DNA from: an uncultured Anaerosolibacter sp.
GTDB taxonomy: Bacteria > Bacillota_A > Clostridia > Peptostreptococcales > Thermotaleaceae
DNA length: 27,415 nt
Assembly (NCBI GenBank): GCA_937948705.1
Contig: CALECF010000211.1
Span: 1 to 27,415, forward strand
Reading direction: 5' to 3'
In this document: piece by piece, positions 8,341-16,075 of the stretch
How the letters are laid out: each line of letters starts with the position of its first letter
Position numbering within the stretch: position 1 is the stretch's first letter
Position numbers and translations under genes: made by a program
The notes under the pieces: model-generated
Database searches by the model: none
The model's input: only the letters and a program-made list of their open reading frames with translations
What the model was told of the DNA's origin: nothing

Positions 8341-8366
8341 GTAGGGGCGATTTACGAATCGCCCGT
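8341..8366. repeat. REP-like palindrome A
   Basis: GTAG is followed by GGGCGATT (8345-8352), a tetraloop, and AATCGCCC (8357-8364). The 8-bp stem is perfect, GC-rich and not followed by U residues. It has the same GTAGGG...CCCG outline as the other units nearby. It sits in the 432-base gap between the spore-protein gene and the SRAP gene. Confidence 0.6.
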
Positions 8367-8399
8367 GGACCACAGATATTAGCCAGTTTGTTATCATAG

Positions 8400-8526
8400 G
8401 TAGGGAATGCCCCCTGTGGCATTCCGTTTATTGAGCAGGATATTATTGGAGTCTTGATATCAAATAATCTGCTTGCAATTGTGATGGTAAAAGGCAACGG
8501 AACGGCACAGGGGCACGTTCCCTACG
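8400..8526. repeat. REP-like inverted pair B and C
   Basis: Unit B (8400-8426) has a perfect stem GGAATGCC (8404-8411) with GGCATTCC (8418-8425). Unit C (about 8494-8526) lies in the opposite orientation, with GGAACG (8499-8504) and CGTTCC (8516-8521). Read from their heads the two are alike (GTAGGGAA...GCCCCTGTG...TTCCGTT). They enclose about 65 bases of unremarkable sequence. No gene or transposase is seen here; the rest of 8252-8626 holds nothing I can identify. Confidence 0.6.
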
Positions 8527-8626
8527 ACTACCACGACGTATCTTTTTATTATTGAGAATTAAAAGAAATAGGGATTCTCTTTTTTTCTTCTTTATTCATA
8601 CAATTCTCTAATATGAGAAAATGGGG

Positions 8627-8632
8627 TATAAT
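8627..8632 (+). promoter_or_regulatory. -10 box of the SRAP gene
   Basis: A consensus TATAAT lies 28 bases before the ATG. The -35 position at 17 bases (TTCTCT) is weak. Confidence 0.55.
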
Positions 8633-8660
8633 AGCTGTAATGAATAGTAGGAGGTAGCTT

Positions 8661-9353
8661 ATGTGCGGAAGGTACTACTTAGATGAAAGTCTTCGTGGCC
8701 TAGAGGAACGATACCATTTAGTCCATACAGATGTAGGCTATGTACCTAGGTATAACATAGCACCTACTCAATATGCCCCTGTGGTCATTAAGGATGTTAC
8801 CAAGGAATTAAAGCTTTTCAGGTGGGGTCTTATCCCTTCCTGGGCTATGGATCTCAGCATAGGGACGAAAATGATCAACGCAAGGGCAGAAACCTTATCA
8901 GAAAAGAAGAGTTTTCGAGACGCTTTTCAAAAGAGAAGGTGCATTGTTCCTGCCAGTGGATTTTATGAATGGGAAAAGATAGGGAAGTATAAACAACCCT
9001 ATAGATTCCGTTTATCCAGTCAAAAAATATTTTCTATGGCTGGGTTATGGGATGTATGGACAACTTTCCAGGGGGAGCAGATATACTCTTTTACCATTAT
9101 AACCACTGAGTCCAATGAGTATTTACGTCCTTATCATCATAGAATGGCTGTCATCTTACAGGAAGAGGACGAAGACCGGTGGCTGGGTGGGGGCATGAAT
9201 CATCTGGACGACCTAACCAGTATATTGAAGCCTTATTCAAGTCAGAACTTTGAAAAGCAAAGGGTGTCTGATGGGGTAAACTCAGTGAGAAATGATTATC
9301 CTGGACTAATACAACCTATCTCTGTTGAAGAACAGGTCAAATGGGACATATAA
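8661..9353 (+). CDS. SRAP-domain DNA-protein crosslink protein (YedK/HMCES)
   Basis: This SOS response-associated peptidase family protein forms a covalent thiazolidine bond to abasic sites in single-stranded DNA and shields them. The 230-residue protein starts MCGR, so Cys2 becomes the N-terminal nucleophile after Met removal. Other active-site residues are visible: Asn73 and Arg75 in INARAET, Glu103 in GFYEWE, and His160 in PYHHRM. PRYNIAPTQ and WGLIPSW are family signatures. AGGAGGT lies a few bases before the ATG, and TATAAT is at 8627-8632. It stands alone, with repair gene mug not far upstream. Confidence 0.94.
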   Translation: MCGRYYLDESLRGLEERYHLVHTDVGYVPRYNIAPTQYAPVVIKDVTKELKLFRWGLIPSWAMDLSIGTKMINARAETLSEKKSFRDAFQKRRCIVPASGFYEWEKIGKYKQPYRFRLSSQKIFSMAGLWDVWTTFQGEQIYSFTIITTESNEYLRPYHHRMAVILQEEDEDRWLGGGMNHLDDLTSILKPYSSQNFEKQRVSDGVNSVRNDYPGLIQPISVEEQVKWDI

Positions 9354-9438
9354 AATGAAATTTCATTTAGCTGGAGTTGTAACGCCACCTAAATGTTAGT
9401 CATGGGATAAATTTTACGCAAATGGAGGGAAAACAGCC

Positions 9439-10200
9439 ATGGATGAAATAAAAAGCGCCGTTGCACTTATAAAGAGCAGTAGAAAGACAATTGTTTTAAC
9501 AGGAGCGGGTATCTCAACAGAAAGCGGAATTCCAGACTTTAGAAGTCCTGGAACAGGTCTGTGGGAAAAAATTGATCCCATGGAGGCATTATCAACAAAA
9601 GCCCTATATCAATACCCTAAGTATTTTTATGAGGTGGGGTTTCCGTTATTAACTTCTATGGCGGATGCGGAGCCGAACAAAGCCCATAAAATACTGGCTA
9701 AATTAGAGGACGAAGGTTATATTCAGCTCCTTGTCACTCAAAATATTGATAATTTACATCAAAAAGCTGGATCGAAGGATGTATTGGAGGTTCATGGACA
9801 TACCAGGAGCGGGTATTGTTTAAGCTGCTATGGAGAAGTCTCCATGAGGGATATGAATCATATCATTCAAACGGGAGAAATACCTCCAAGGTGTCCCAAT
9901 TGTGGTGGCACCTTACGTCCACATGTAGTGTTGTTTGGGGATTCCTTACCCCCTTGCTTTGATAGAGCGTGGGGAGAGGTAGAGACAGGGGATCTTCTGA
10001 TTGTTATTGGCTCAAGCTTGGAGGTTGGACCTGTAAATCATCTTGCAAATCTATGCAAAAACCTTATGATTATAAACCTTGGGAAAACAGCCTATGATCG
10101 ACGGGCAGATTTGATTATACAAGGGACTGCAAGCTCAATTTTGGAGCAGATTTATGAAAAGCTACATCATGATGAGGAGAGATCGAATGAGTGCTTATAG
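9439..10200 (+). CDS. Sir2-family NAD-dependent protein deacylase
   Basis: This CobB/sirtuin-type enzyme removes acyl groups from lysines, using NAD and releasing nicotinamide and O-acetyl-ADP-ribose. The 253-residue protein has the NAD motifs GAGIS (22-26) and TQNID (100-104), the catalytic His119 in EVHGH, and a zinc ribbon of Cys127, Cys130, Cys152 and Cys155. GSSLEVGP near 191-198 completes the Rossmann part. GGAGGG is ten bases before the ATG. Its 3' end overlaps the next gene's start by 14 bases, suggesting translational coupling with the methyltransferase. Confidence 0.95.
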   Translation: MDEIKSAVALIKSSRKTIVLTGAGISTESGIPDFRSPGTGLWEKIDPMEALSTKALYQYPKYFYEVGFPLLTSMADAEPNKAHKILAKLEDEGYIQLLVTQNIDNLHQKAGSKDVLEVHGHTRSGYCLSCYGEVSMRDMNHIIQTGEIPPRCPNCGGTLRPHVVLFGDSLPPCFDRAWGEVETGDLLIVIGSSLEVGPVNHLANLCKNLMIINLGKTAYDRRADLIIQGTASSILEQIYEKLHHDEERSNECL

Positions 10201-10927
10201 TAGTTTTGCCTATGTTTATGATGTCCTCATGGGAGATGTGGATTATGAAAGCTGGGTAGTATACATAGAACAAATTTTTGATAGATATGAATTGAAGCCA
10301 CAAAACATCGTAGAACTTGCCTGTGGGACAGGCAATATTACAAATCGTTTGGCTAAAAGAGGATATAATGTCATTGGAACTGATTTATCGGAAGATATGC
10401 TTATGGTTGCCCAGGAGAAGGCTACTGACATGGAGGTGCCGGTCATTTATTTACATCAGGACATGAAGGAAATGATGCTGCCCAACGAGTTGGATTGCAT
10501 TTTATGCGTCTGCGATGGCATGAACTATGTTCTCAAAGAGACTGACCTAGCACAAATATTTCAGTCAGCCCATGAACATTTGAAGGATGGTGGTCTGTTT
10601 ATATTTGATATTAGTTCATATTATAAGCTTTCTCATGTGCTTGGTAGAAATACCTTTGCAGAAAATCATAAAGGGGTATCTTATATTTGGGAAAATTATT
10701 ATGATGAAACGAGAGGTATATGTGATTTTGATTTAACTCTTTTTGTTCAAGAGGAAAGGCTATATAGGAAGTATACAGAAAGTCACAGTCAAAGAGCTTA
10801 TAAGGAAGAAATGATTAGGAGTATCCTCAGAAAAACTCCATTCAAAACAACAGAGGACTTTGATGCCTTCACATTTCAAAAGCCGAGGCTTGAAAGTGAA
10901 AGGATTTATTTTGTCTGCCACAAGTGA
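10187..10927 (+). CDS. SAM-dependent class I methyltransferase
   Basis: This is a 246-residue methyltransferase. Motif I is VELACGTGNIT (about 43-53); an acidic residue after strand 2 is in VIGTDLSEDM, and motif IV is around DCILCVCDGMNY. The substrate cannot be told from sequence; similar small proteins are annotated only as methyltransferase domain 25 or 11. I start at ATG 10187 because GAGGAG lies seven bases upstream; an ATG at 10154 would add 11 residues without a site. It overlaps the Sir2 gene by 14 bases. Confidence 0.85.
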   Translation: MSAYSSFAYVYDVLMGDVDYESWVVYIEQIFDRYELKPQNIVELACGTGNITNRLAKRGYNVIGTDLSEDMLMVAQEKATDMEVPVIYLHQDMKEMMLPNELDCILCVCDGMNYVLKETDLAQIFQSAHEHLKDGGLFIFDISSYYKLSHVLGRNTFAENHKGVSYIWENYYDETRGICDFDLTLFVQEERLYRKYTESHSQRAYKEEMIRSILRKTPFKTTEDFDAFTFQKPRLESERIYFVCHK

Positions 10928-10962
10928 TGAACGGGATACAGGGTTGGAAAAATTTCTATCAA

Positions 10963-10991
10963 TTGACAGGAATTATTGGCTATGGTAAACT
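10963..10991 (+). promoter_or_regulatory. Promoter of the short transcript before hslO
   Basis: A perfect TTGACA (10963-10968), a 17-base spacer and TAAACT (10986-10991). A start near 10998 is expected. Confidence 0.75.
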
Positions 10992-10997
10992 TTAGAA

Positions 10998-11112
10998 GAT
11001 AAAAACAATACTTGTGCAGATGTTGGTTAGGAGGATTATGTGTCAAGAGCATAACCGAATTGGTTGCAAACGAGTAGCGAATCAGCCCTGACTTGGATCA
11101 GGGCTTTTATTA
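10998..11112 (+). ncRNA. Short structured transcript, unknown class
   Basis: Between a good promoter and an intrinsic terminator lies about 115 bases with no long reading frame. Two mutually exclusive small hairpins can form (GGTTA/TAACC and TTATG/CATAA at 11025-11056), with AGGAGG (11029-11034) in the first loop. AGGAGG could also serve tiny frames: GTG at 11040 (5 codons with stop) or ATG at 11038 (18 codons with stop, ending inside the terminator stem). It could be a small RNA or an attenuation leader for hslO. It does not match any riboswitch family I know. Confidence 0.45.
11084..11112 (+). terminator. Terminator of the short transcript
   Basis: AGCCCTGA (11084-11091) and TCAGGGCT (11098-11105) form a perfect 8-bp stem with a 6-base loop, then a TTTATTATT tail. 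An outer helix GGTTGCAA (11062-11069) with TTGCAACC (11113-11120) can enclose it. Confidence 0.8.
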
Positions 11113-11124
11113 TTGCAACCATGT

Positions 11125-11153
11125 GGTTTACTATGAAAAATATTGTTTATAAT
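11125..11153 (+). promoter_or_regulatory. Possible own promoter of hslO
   Basis: TATAAT (11148-11153) lies 30 bases before the hslO ATG. At 17 bases the -35 is GGTTTA, and TTTACT fits better at 15 bases, so the -35 is weak. If active, hslO does not depend on readthrough of the upstream terminator. Confidence 0.5.
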
Positions 11154-11183
11154 ATATAGGAGATATAATTAGGAGGGAACAAA

Positions 11184-12068
11184 ATGAAAAATTATGTTGT
11201 AAGGGCGGTAGCAGCAGATCAGAAGATTAGAGCTTTTGCTGCTATTACTACGGATATGGTGGAGCAAGGGAGACAGATTCACAATACTACACCGGTAGCC
11301 ACAGCGGCTTTAGGAAGAACACTTACAATTGGAGCAATGATGGGTGTCATGTTAAAGGGAGATAAGGACAAGCTTTCTATTCAGATCAAAGGTGACGGAC
11401 CATTAAAGCAAATCCTCGTTGCTGCCGATTCCAAAGGAAATGTGAAGGGGTATGTGGCGAATCCATATGTAGAAATGCCTTTACGGGAAGATGGAAAGCT
11501 GGATGTAGGCAGTGCTGTGGGTAGAGAGGGAAAGGTTATAGTGATTAAAGATTTTGGTATGAAAGAGCCTTATGTTGGCCAATCAGAATTGTTATCGGGA
11601 GAAATTGCTGAGGATCTTACAGCCTATTTTGCTGCTTCAGAACAACAGCCATCGGCTATAGGGTTGGGCGTGCTAATCGATCGAGACCAAACCGTAAAGG
11701 CAAGTGGCGGATTTATTATTCAACCTTTACCGGGCTTACGGGATGAGATTATTACGATTATTGAGGATCGGTTAAGTTATATGCCTCCAATCACTGAGAT
11801 TATAGATGGTAAGAGAAGCGCTGAAGATGTACTTAGAATGGTTCTAGACGGACTAGATGTGGAAATTCTTGAAACGAAAGAAGTACATCTGAATTGTGAC
11901 TGTTCTGAGGAAAGACTTGAAAAAGCGCTGATGAGTATTGGTGAAAAGGATTTAAAAGAGGTCATTGAAGAAGATGGACAAGCAGAATTAACTTGCCATT
12001 TTTGTAATACAGCATATCATTTCGATCGAGAGCATCTAGAGAGACTGTACATAGAAGCTACGAGCTAA
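11184..12068 (+). CDS. hslO: Hsp33 redox-regulated chaperone
   Basis: Hsp33 is a cytoplasmic holdase that becomes active when oxidation releases its zinc. The 294-residue protein has the usual N-terminal core (YVVRAVAADQKIRAFAA, TPVATAALGRTL, SIQIKGDGPL) and the C-terminal zinc switch with Cys238 and Cys240 (CDC) and Cys271 and Cys274 (CHFC). Length is normal. AGGAGGG stands nine bases before the ATG. It is preceded by a separate promoter-terminator unit and followed by the tRNA cluster. Confidence 0.96.
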   Translation: MKNYVVRAVAADQKIRAFAAITTDMVEQGRQIHNTTPVATAALGRTLTIGAMMGVMLKGDKDKLSIQIKGDGPLKQILVAADSKGNVKGYVANPYVEMPLREDGKLDVGSAVGREGKVIVIKDFGMKEPYVGQSELLSGEIAEDLTAYFAASEQQPSAIGLGVLIDRDQTVKASGGFIIQPLPGLRDEIITIIEDRLSYMPPITEIIDGKRSAEDVLRMVLDGLDVEILETKEVHLNCDCSEERLEKALMSIGEKDLKEVIEEDGQAELTCHFCNTAYHFDREHLERLYIEATS

Positions 12069-12157
12069 AAAATATAACAAAGGATTACTAAAACGAGAGA
12101 AGTAAGAATATATTTGTTTTAGAGGGTAATAAGTGAGATGAATTGATAAAATTAACA

Positions 12158-12186
12158 TTGACTTAACGGCAAAAATATTGTAATAT
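12158..12186 (+). promoter_or_regulatory. Promoter of the tRNA cluster
   Basis: TTGACT (12158-12163), a 17-base spacer and TAATAT (12181-12186), 24 bases before the first tRNA. Confidence 0.8.
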
Positions 12187-12210
12187 ATATATTGTCAGTT
12201 TTGTTAATGA

Positions 12211-12286
12211 GGGCGCATAGCTCAGCTGGGAGAGCACCTGCCTTACAAGCAGGGGGTCATAGGTTCGATCCCTATTGCGCCCACCA
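12211..12286 (+). tRNA. tRNA-Val (UAC)
   Basis: A full cloverleaf: acceptor GGGCGCA/TGCGCCC, D arm GCTC/GAGC, anticodon stem CCTGC/GCAGG with loop CTTACAA (anticodon TAC), T arm ATAGG-TTCGATC-CCTAT, and encoded CCA. It is 76 bases and first in the cluster. Confidence 0.96.
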
Positions 12287-12329
12287 TAAAACTTAAGCTT
12301 TTTATCATGCGGGTGTGGCGGAATTGGCA
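12285..12329 (+). repeat. Direct repeat, copy 1 (tRNA-Leu 5' part)
   Basis: This 45-base block recurs at 12405-12449, offset by 120 bases, with one mismatch (C at 12292, G at 12412). It holds 24 bases of leader and the first 21 bases of tRNA-Leu. Confidence 0.92.
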
Positions 12330-12391
12330 TAAGCAGAGAACCAAACTCGGTAGAGTTTGTGTGAATCGCTTAGTTATAGCCCATGTTCAAG
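12309..12391 (+). pseudogene. Broken tRNA-Leu copy
   Basis: The first 21 bases equal the 5' end of tRNA-Leu (acceptor strand and D arm). After 12329 the sequence diverges, and no anticodon arm, acceptor 3' strand or CCA can be found. A GTTCAAG at 12385-12391 recalls a T loop but lacks its stem. An unrelated hairpin (CAAACTC/GAGTTTG with a 4-base loop) sits at 12342-12359. It lies within the tRNA transcript, so it is probably transcribed. Confidence 0.75.
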
Positions 12392-12404
12392 AAAAACAGT
12401 AGTT

Positions 12405-12449
12405 CATAAAAGTTAAGCTTTTTATCATGCGGGTGTGGCGGAATTGGCA
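12405..12449 (+). repeat. Direct repeat, copy 2 (tRNA-Leu 5' part)
   Basis: This is the partner of 12285-12329. It includes the leader and first 21 bases of the intact tRNA-Leu. Confidence 0.92.
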
Positions 12450-12512
12450 GACGCACTAGACTTAGGATCTAGCGCCAACGGCGTGGGGGTTCAAGTCCCT
12501 CCACCCGCACCA
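12429..12512 (+). tRNA. tRNA-Leu (UAG)
   Basis: An 84-base class II tRNA: acceptor GCGGGTG/CACCCGC, anticodon stem CTAGA/TCTAG with loop CTTAGGA (anticodon TAG), a variable arm around GCCAACGGC, T arm GGGGG-TTCAAGT-CCCTC, and encoded CCA. Confidence 0.96.
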
Positions 12513-12535
12513 TTTGTTTTTGAATAACTCTATAT

Positions 12536-12627
12536 GGAGAAGTACTCAAGTAGGCTCAAGAGGACGGTTTGCTAAACCGTTAGACCGGGTAACTGGTGCG
12601 AGGGTTCGAATCCCTCCTTCTCCGCCA
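12536..12627 (+). tRNA. tRNA-Ser (GCU)
   Basis: A 92-base class II tRNA: acceptor GGAGAAG/CTTCTCC, anticodon stem ACGGT/ACCGT with loop TTGCTAA (anticodon GCT), a long variable arm, T arm GAGGG-TTCGAAT-CCCTC, discriminator G and encoded CCA. It is last in the cluster. Confidence 0.96.
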
Positions 12628-12631
12628 ATGT

Positions 12632-12677
12632 GAAAAAGGTATCTACTGATAAAAGTAGATGCCTTTTTCGTTTTTTG
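12632..12677 (+). terminator. Terminator of the tRNA cluster
   Basis: GAAAAAGGTATCTACT (12632-12647) pairs with AGTAGATGCCTTTTTC (12654-12669) through one wobble, followed by GTTTTTT. Confidence 0.9.
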
Positions 12678-12852
12678 AATAATTGTAAGTAAGGATTTAC
12701 AAACGGAAATACACATAAAAAATATGGTAATTTTTCCAGTTTATAACAAAAAATTAATAGGTCGATAATACTAAGTTAACAATGCTAGTGTAGACTCATT
12801 CTTGAAAGGATTTATATAAATAAAAAATAATGAACAGTGGAGGTGCAGTTTC

Positions 12853-14388
12853 ATGTTTAAAATGAAAAACAAGGTTTTTCCAATCATTTCTTTTCTGTTG
12901 ATCCTTACAGTAGTCTTGTCAGGATTTCTTCCAACCGATGCATTTGCTCAAGCTTTTAGCAAAACGAACAATACGTATAATGGGAAAACGCCAAAGTATG
13001 TATTCTTGTTCATTGGGGACGGGATGAGCTTTCCACAAATCTCATCTGCAGAAATGTATCTAGGTGCTCAAAAGAGAACAGTCTCACCAGTAATTAAAGC
13101 TTTAGATTTTACAAACTTTCCTGTAAATGGCGTCGCTTCAACATATGATATGGACTCCTTTATACCTGACTCAGCTTCTACAGGTACTTCCTTAGCGTCG
13201 GGCATTAAAACAGGAAATGGAATTATCAATATGGATACTACAAAGAAAGTAAAAGTAGATCCTATTACAAGAAAATTAAAAGACATGGGATATAAAATTG
13301 GTGTAGTATCCAGTGTATCCCTCGACCATGCTACGCCAGCTGTATTCTATGCAAACCAAGAAAGTAGAAACAACTATTATGATATTTCTTTGCAGCTAGC
13401 TAACAGTAAGTTTGACTACTTTGGTGGTGGTGGATTTGCTGACCCTGCAGGTGTAAAAGCAAAATTGACAGGGGCACCAAATGTAATTGACGTTGCGAAG
13501 AAAAATGGATTTAAAGTGGCTAATACAAAAGAAGAAATATTGGCTTTAAATAACAAATCTGGTAGAGTAGTCGCAATTAATCCAAGATTAGATGGTTCTG
13601 CCGCAATGCCTTATGACATGGATACAAAAGAAGGCGAATTAAGACTTTCAGATTTTGTAAGAAAAGGTATCGAAGTATTGGATAACTCTAAGGGGTATTT
13701 TATGATGGTGGAGTCTGGTAAGATTGACTGGGCATGTCATGCAAATGATGCTACTGCATCTATCAAAGATACCGTCGAATTTAACAATGCAATCATGGAA
13801 GCGTACAAAGTATATGAAAAATATCCAAAGGATACATTAATCGTTGTGACAGGAGACCATGAAACAGGTGGTATGACAATCGGTTTCGCGGGTACAGCCT
13901 ACAGCACATTCTTTAACAAGCTAGAAAAGCAGACAGTTTCTTATGATGAATTTAATACAATTGTTTCTGGTTATAGAAAGAATACAAAGCCTGAAGAACA
14001 AAAACTAGCAGACCTTCTTCCACAAATTGAGAAGGCATTTGGATTGATCACTTCATCCAACTCAGATGCAAAAACCAATGCTGATTTCGTTTTGACAGAT
14101 GATGAGCAAAGGGCAGTAGAGGCAGCATTTAAAAGAAGTATGGAAGATCCAAAGACGCGAAAGTTAAGCGGATCTGAAAACATTTTATATGGTACATATG
14201 AGCCATTAACAGTAACATTGAATCATATCTTAAACAATAAAGCAGGTATTAGCTTTACAACCTATTCCCATTCAGGACTTCCAGTACCAATATATGCAGT
14301 AGGCGTAGGACAAGAGTTGTTTAATGGTTCCTATGATAACATAGACATTAATGCAAAGTTAAAAGCTATTACTAAAATTACAAAGTAA
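12853..14388 (+). CDS. Secreted alkaline phosphatase
   Basis: This phosphomonoesterase of the PhoA superfamily releases phosphate from organic esters outside the cell. Its 511 residues begin with a signal peptide (basic start, hydrophobic 9-25, likely cleavage after the Ala-Phe-Ala around 30-32). Metal and catalytic residues are visible: Asp56 in FIGDGMS, nucleophile Ser107 in PDSASTGT, Glu287/Asp292/His296 in ESGKIDWACH, Asp335 and His336 in GDHETGGM, and His473 in SHSGLP. The start follows AGTGGAGGTG, whose GGAGG is eight bases upstream. A single TTAACA at 12776-12781 recalls a PhoP half-site, but no proper repeat is seen. It stands as its own unit with a downstream hairpin. Confidence 0.94.
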   Translation: MFKMKNKVFPIISFLLILTVVLSGFLPTDAFAQAFSKTNNTYNGKTPKYVFLFIGDGMSFPQISSAEMYLGAQKRTVSPVIKALDFTNFPVNGVASTYDMDSFIPDSASTGTSLASGIKTGNGIINMDTTKKVKVDPITRKLKDMGYKIGVVSSVSLDHATPAVFYANQESRNNYYDISLQLANSKFDYFGGGGFADPAGVKAKLTGAPNVIDVAKKNGFKVANTKEEILALNNKSGRVVAINPRLDGSAAMPYDMDTKEGELRLSDFVRKGIEVLDNSKGYFMMVESGKIDWACHANDATASIKDTVEFNNAIMEAYKVYEKYPKDTLIVVTGDHETGGMTIGFAGTAYSTFFNKLEKQTVSYDEFNTIVSGYRKNTKPEEQKLADLLPQIEKAFGLITSSNSDAKTNADFVLTDDEQRAVEAAFKRSMEDPKTRKLSGSENILYGTYEPLTVTLNHILNNKAGISFTTYSHSGLPVPIYAVGVGQELFNGSYDNIDINAKLKAITKITK

Positions 14389-14438
14389 TCTTTATAATTC
14401 ATTCAGTCTGTCAGATAGGATAAGAAAATAACATTAAG

Positions 14439-14480
14439 GATAGAGGTCACGTAGTATGGGGCCTCTATCTACTATTTTAA
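14439..14480 (+). terminator. Probable terminator of the phosphatase gene
   Basis: GATAGAGG (14439-14446) and CCTCTATC (14462-14469) form a perfect 8-bp stem with a 15-base loop. The U tract is interrupted (TACTATTTTAAT), so termination may be partial. Confidence 0.55.
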
Positions 14481-14544
14481 TATCTAAGAAAATATGGGAT
14501 TTAGAGTGCATAGTTTCTTAATCAATAGAAAGGATGGTTCGTCA

Positions 14545-15738
14545 ATGATGTATAAGATAAAACTAAGTCCAGATGCTATCTCAGTTATGATTGTTTCTAT
14601 AATTGTCATCATATTGGCATTTATTCCAACTGGCTTTTCAAACAATCAACATGCAAATAGTTTTAGAGCAGCAGCGTTAGTCATAGACACCAATGATGCT
14701 ATGATGCACAATACAGGTATGATTCGTCTAGGAGACCAAGTGTGCACGCTTGAAATTCTAAATGGTCCTTATAAAGGACAAATTGTTGAAGGGACAAATC
14801 GACTCATGGGGAAGATGGAAATCGACAAGGTTTTCGAAAAGGGGGATAAGGCCCTGGTTGTTCTTGATACGGAAGGAGATACAATTCGTTATGTGAATGT
14901 AATTGACCACTATAGAATCAATGTTGAGCTCGTACTGTTTGCTGGATTTCTAGCGCTATTGATATGGTTTGCGGGTTGGACCGGGGCAAAGGCGATGCTT
15001 TCCTTTGTATTAACCATATTAACTATTTGGAAAATATTAATCCCAGCTTTGCTGAAGGGGTGGAATCCCCTTGTACTATCTATGGTTGTAGTGATGATAC
15101 TAACTATTGTAATCATCACTTTGGTGGGAGGCGTTAATAAGAAGTCTTTTGCTGCAATTAGTGGGTCCCTGGCAGGTACAGTATTGACCTGTATAATGGC
15201 AATCATCTTTGGCAAGTATTTCAAAATACATGGAGCCATCATGCCATTTTCTGAGACACTGCTATATTCTGGTTATGATTACTTAAATTTGACAGATATT
15301 TTTATCGCTGCTACTTTCATAGCTTCCTCAGGGGCGTTGATGGATATAGCCATAGATATTGCAGCGGCTCTTGATGAATTGGTGCAGAAGAATCCTAACT
15401 TGTCTAGAAAAGAAGTCATCGAATCTGGATTGAATATTGGAAGGGCAGTAATTGGAACAATGACCACTACACTGCTTTTGGCTTACTCAGGGGGATATAT
15501 CGCACTACTCATGATATTTATGGCCCAAGGTACCCCGATAATGAATATTTTAAATCTCAAGTATGTGTCAGCAGAAATACTGCATACTTTGGTAGGTAGT
15601 TTCGGATTGGTGACAGTAGCACCTTTTACGGCAGTAATTGCAGGGATTGTATTAACACAACCGAAATCAGAGGAACAGTTTGTAAAGAATGAAAATAGAA
15701 TTGAAATACAAGAGACAAAAACATCCCTAGAAGTATAA
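14545..15738 (+). CDS. YibE/F-family membrane protein
   Basis: This 397-residue integral membrane protein has a first membrane helix (about 10-30), an extracellular-type beta domain (about 40-122) with the family signature NGPYKGQ at 73-79, then about seven hydrophobic segments (126-375), ending in a charged cytoplasmic tail. Conserved YibE/F blocks include GYDYLNLTDIFIAA and SSGALMDIAIDI. The molecular role is not established. I start at ATG 14545 because AAAGGATGG precedes it; an in-frame ATG at 14494 adds 17 hydrophilic residues without a site. It lies downstream of the phosphatase but is separated from it by a hairpin. Confidence 0.85.
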   Translation: MMYKIKLSPDAISVMIVSIIVIILAFIPTGFSNNQHANSFRAAALVIDTNDAMMHNTGMIRLGDQVCTLEILNGPYKGQIVEGTNRLMGKMEIDKVFEKGDKALVVLDTEGDTIRYVNVIDHYRINVELVLFAGFLALLIWFAGWTGAKAMLSFVLTILTIWKILIPALLKGWNPLVLSMVVVMILTIVIITLVGGVNKKSFAAISGSLAGTVLTCIMAIIFGKYFKIHGAIMPFSETLLYSGYDYLNLTDIFIAATFIASSGALMDIAIDIAAALDELVQKNPNLSRKEVIESGLNIGRAVIGTMTTTLLLAYSGGYIALLMIFMAQGTPIMNILNLKYVSAEILHTLVGSFGLVTVAPFTAVIAGIVLTQPKSEEQFVKNENRIEIQETKTSLEV

Positions 15739-15779
15739 CCTTTATAGCAATGTACTTTGTGATGAATATAAAAAATGGT

Positions 15780-15821
15780 GAAGAGGATAATAGAGAATAC
15801 GCTAGGTCCTCTTCTTTTTTA
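15780..15821 (+). terminator. Terminator after the YibE/F gene
   Basis: GAAGAGGA (15780-15787) and TCCTCTTC (15807-15814) form a perfect 8-bp stem followed by TTTTTT. The rest of the gap to trmB (15822-16000) contains only a short CTCC/GGAG palindrome near 15900 and no gene I can support. Confidence 0.85.
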
Positions 15822-16001
15822 TTTAGAAATTTTGGAATTACACTGCCAAATATGTTTTTTCGTAAACTTTTTCAAAAGATAGTTTCATGTTTTCTGCCTC
15901 CTGAGGGAGAATATATATTAGAACGCAGCCTATCTATTTTATTATGCTTTTTACACTAGGGAAAATCTATAGTACAACAATCAGCATAAGGTAAAGAAAT
16001 C

Positions 16002-16030
16002 TTTAGGAAAGGAACCGAACATGGTATAAT
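16002..16030 (+). promoter_or_regulatory. Extended -10 promoter of trmB
   Basis: TGGTATAAT (16022-16030) is a full extended -10 box, with a weak -35 (TTTAGG at 16002-16007), 45 bases before the ATG. Confidence 0.7.
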
Positions 16031-16075
16031 GAATGAGATGAATGCTATATTGTATCGTAGAGGAGCGCAAGTAAA

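Noticed and set aside
8261..8497. Minus-strand reading frame of 78 codons in the gap after the spore-protein gene
   Set aside because: It runs straight through the palindromic repeats, has no family resemblance and no convincing ribosome site, so it is most likely chance.
12309..12404. Second functional tRNA-Leu
   Set aside because: Only the 5' acceptor strand and D arm are present; no anticodon arm, 3' acceptor strand or CCA follows.
12776..12781. TTAACA before the alkaline phosphatase gene as a Pho box
   Set aside because: Only one half-site is visible; PhoP boxes need direct repeats at about 11-base spacing, which I could not find.
15750..15959. Plus-strand frame of 69 codons after the YibE/F gene
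   Set aside because: It spans the terminator at 15780-15821 and its residue composition is not protein-like; no ribosome site was found.
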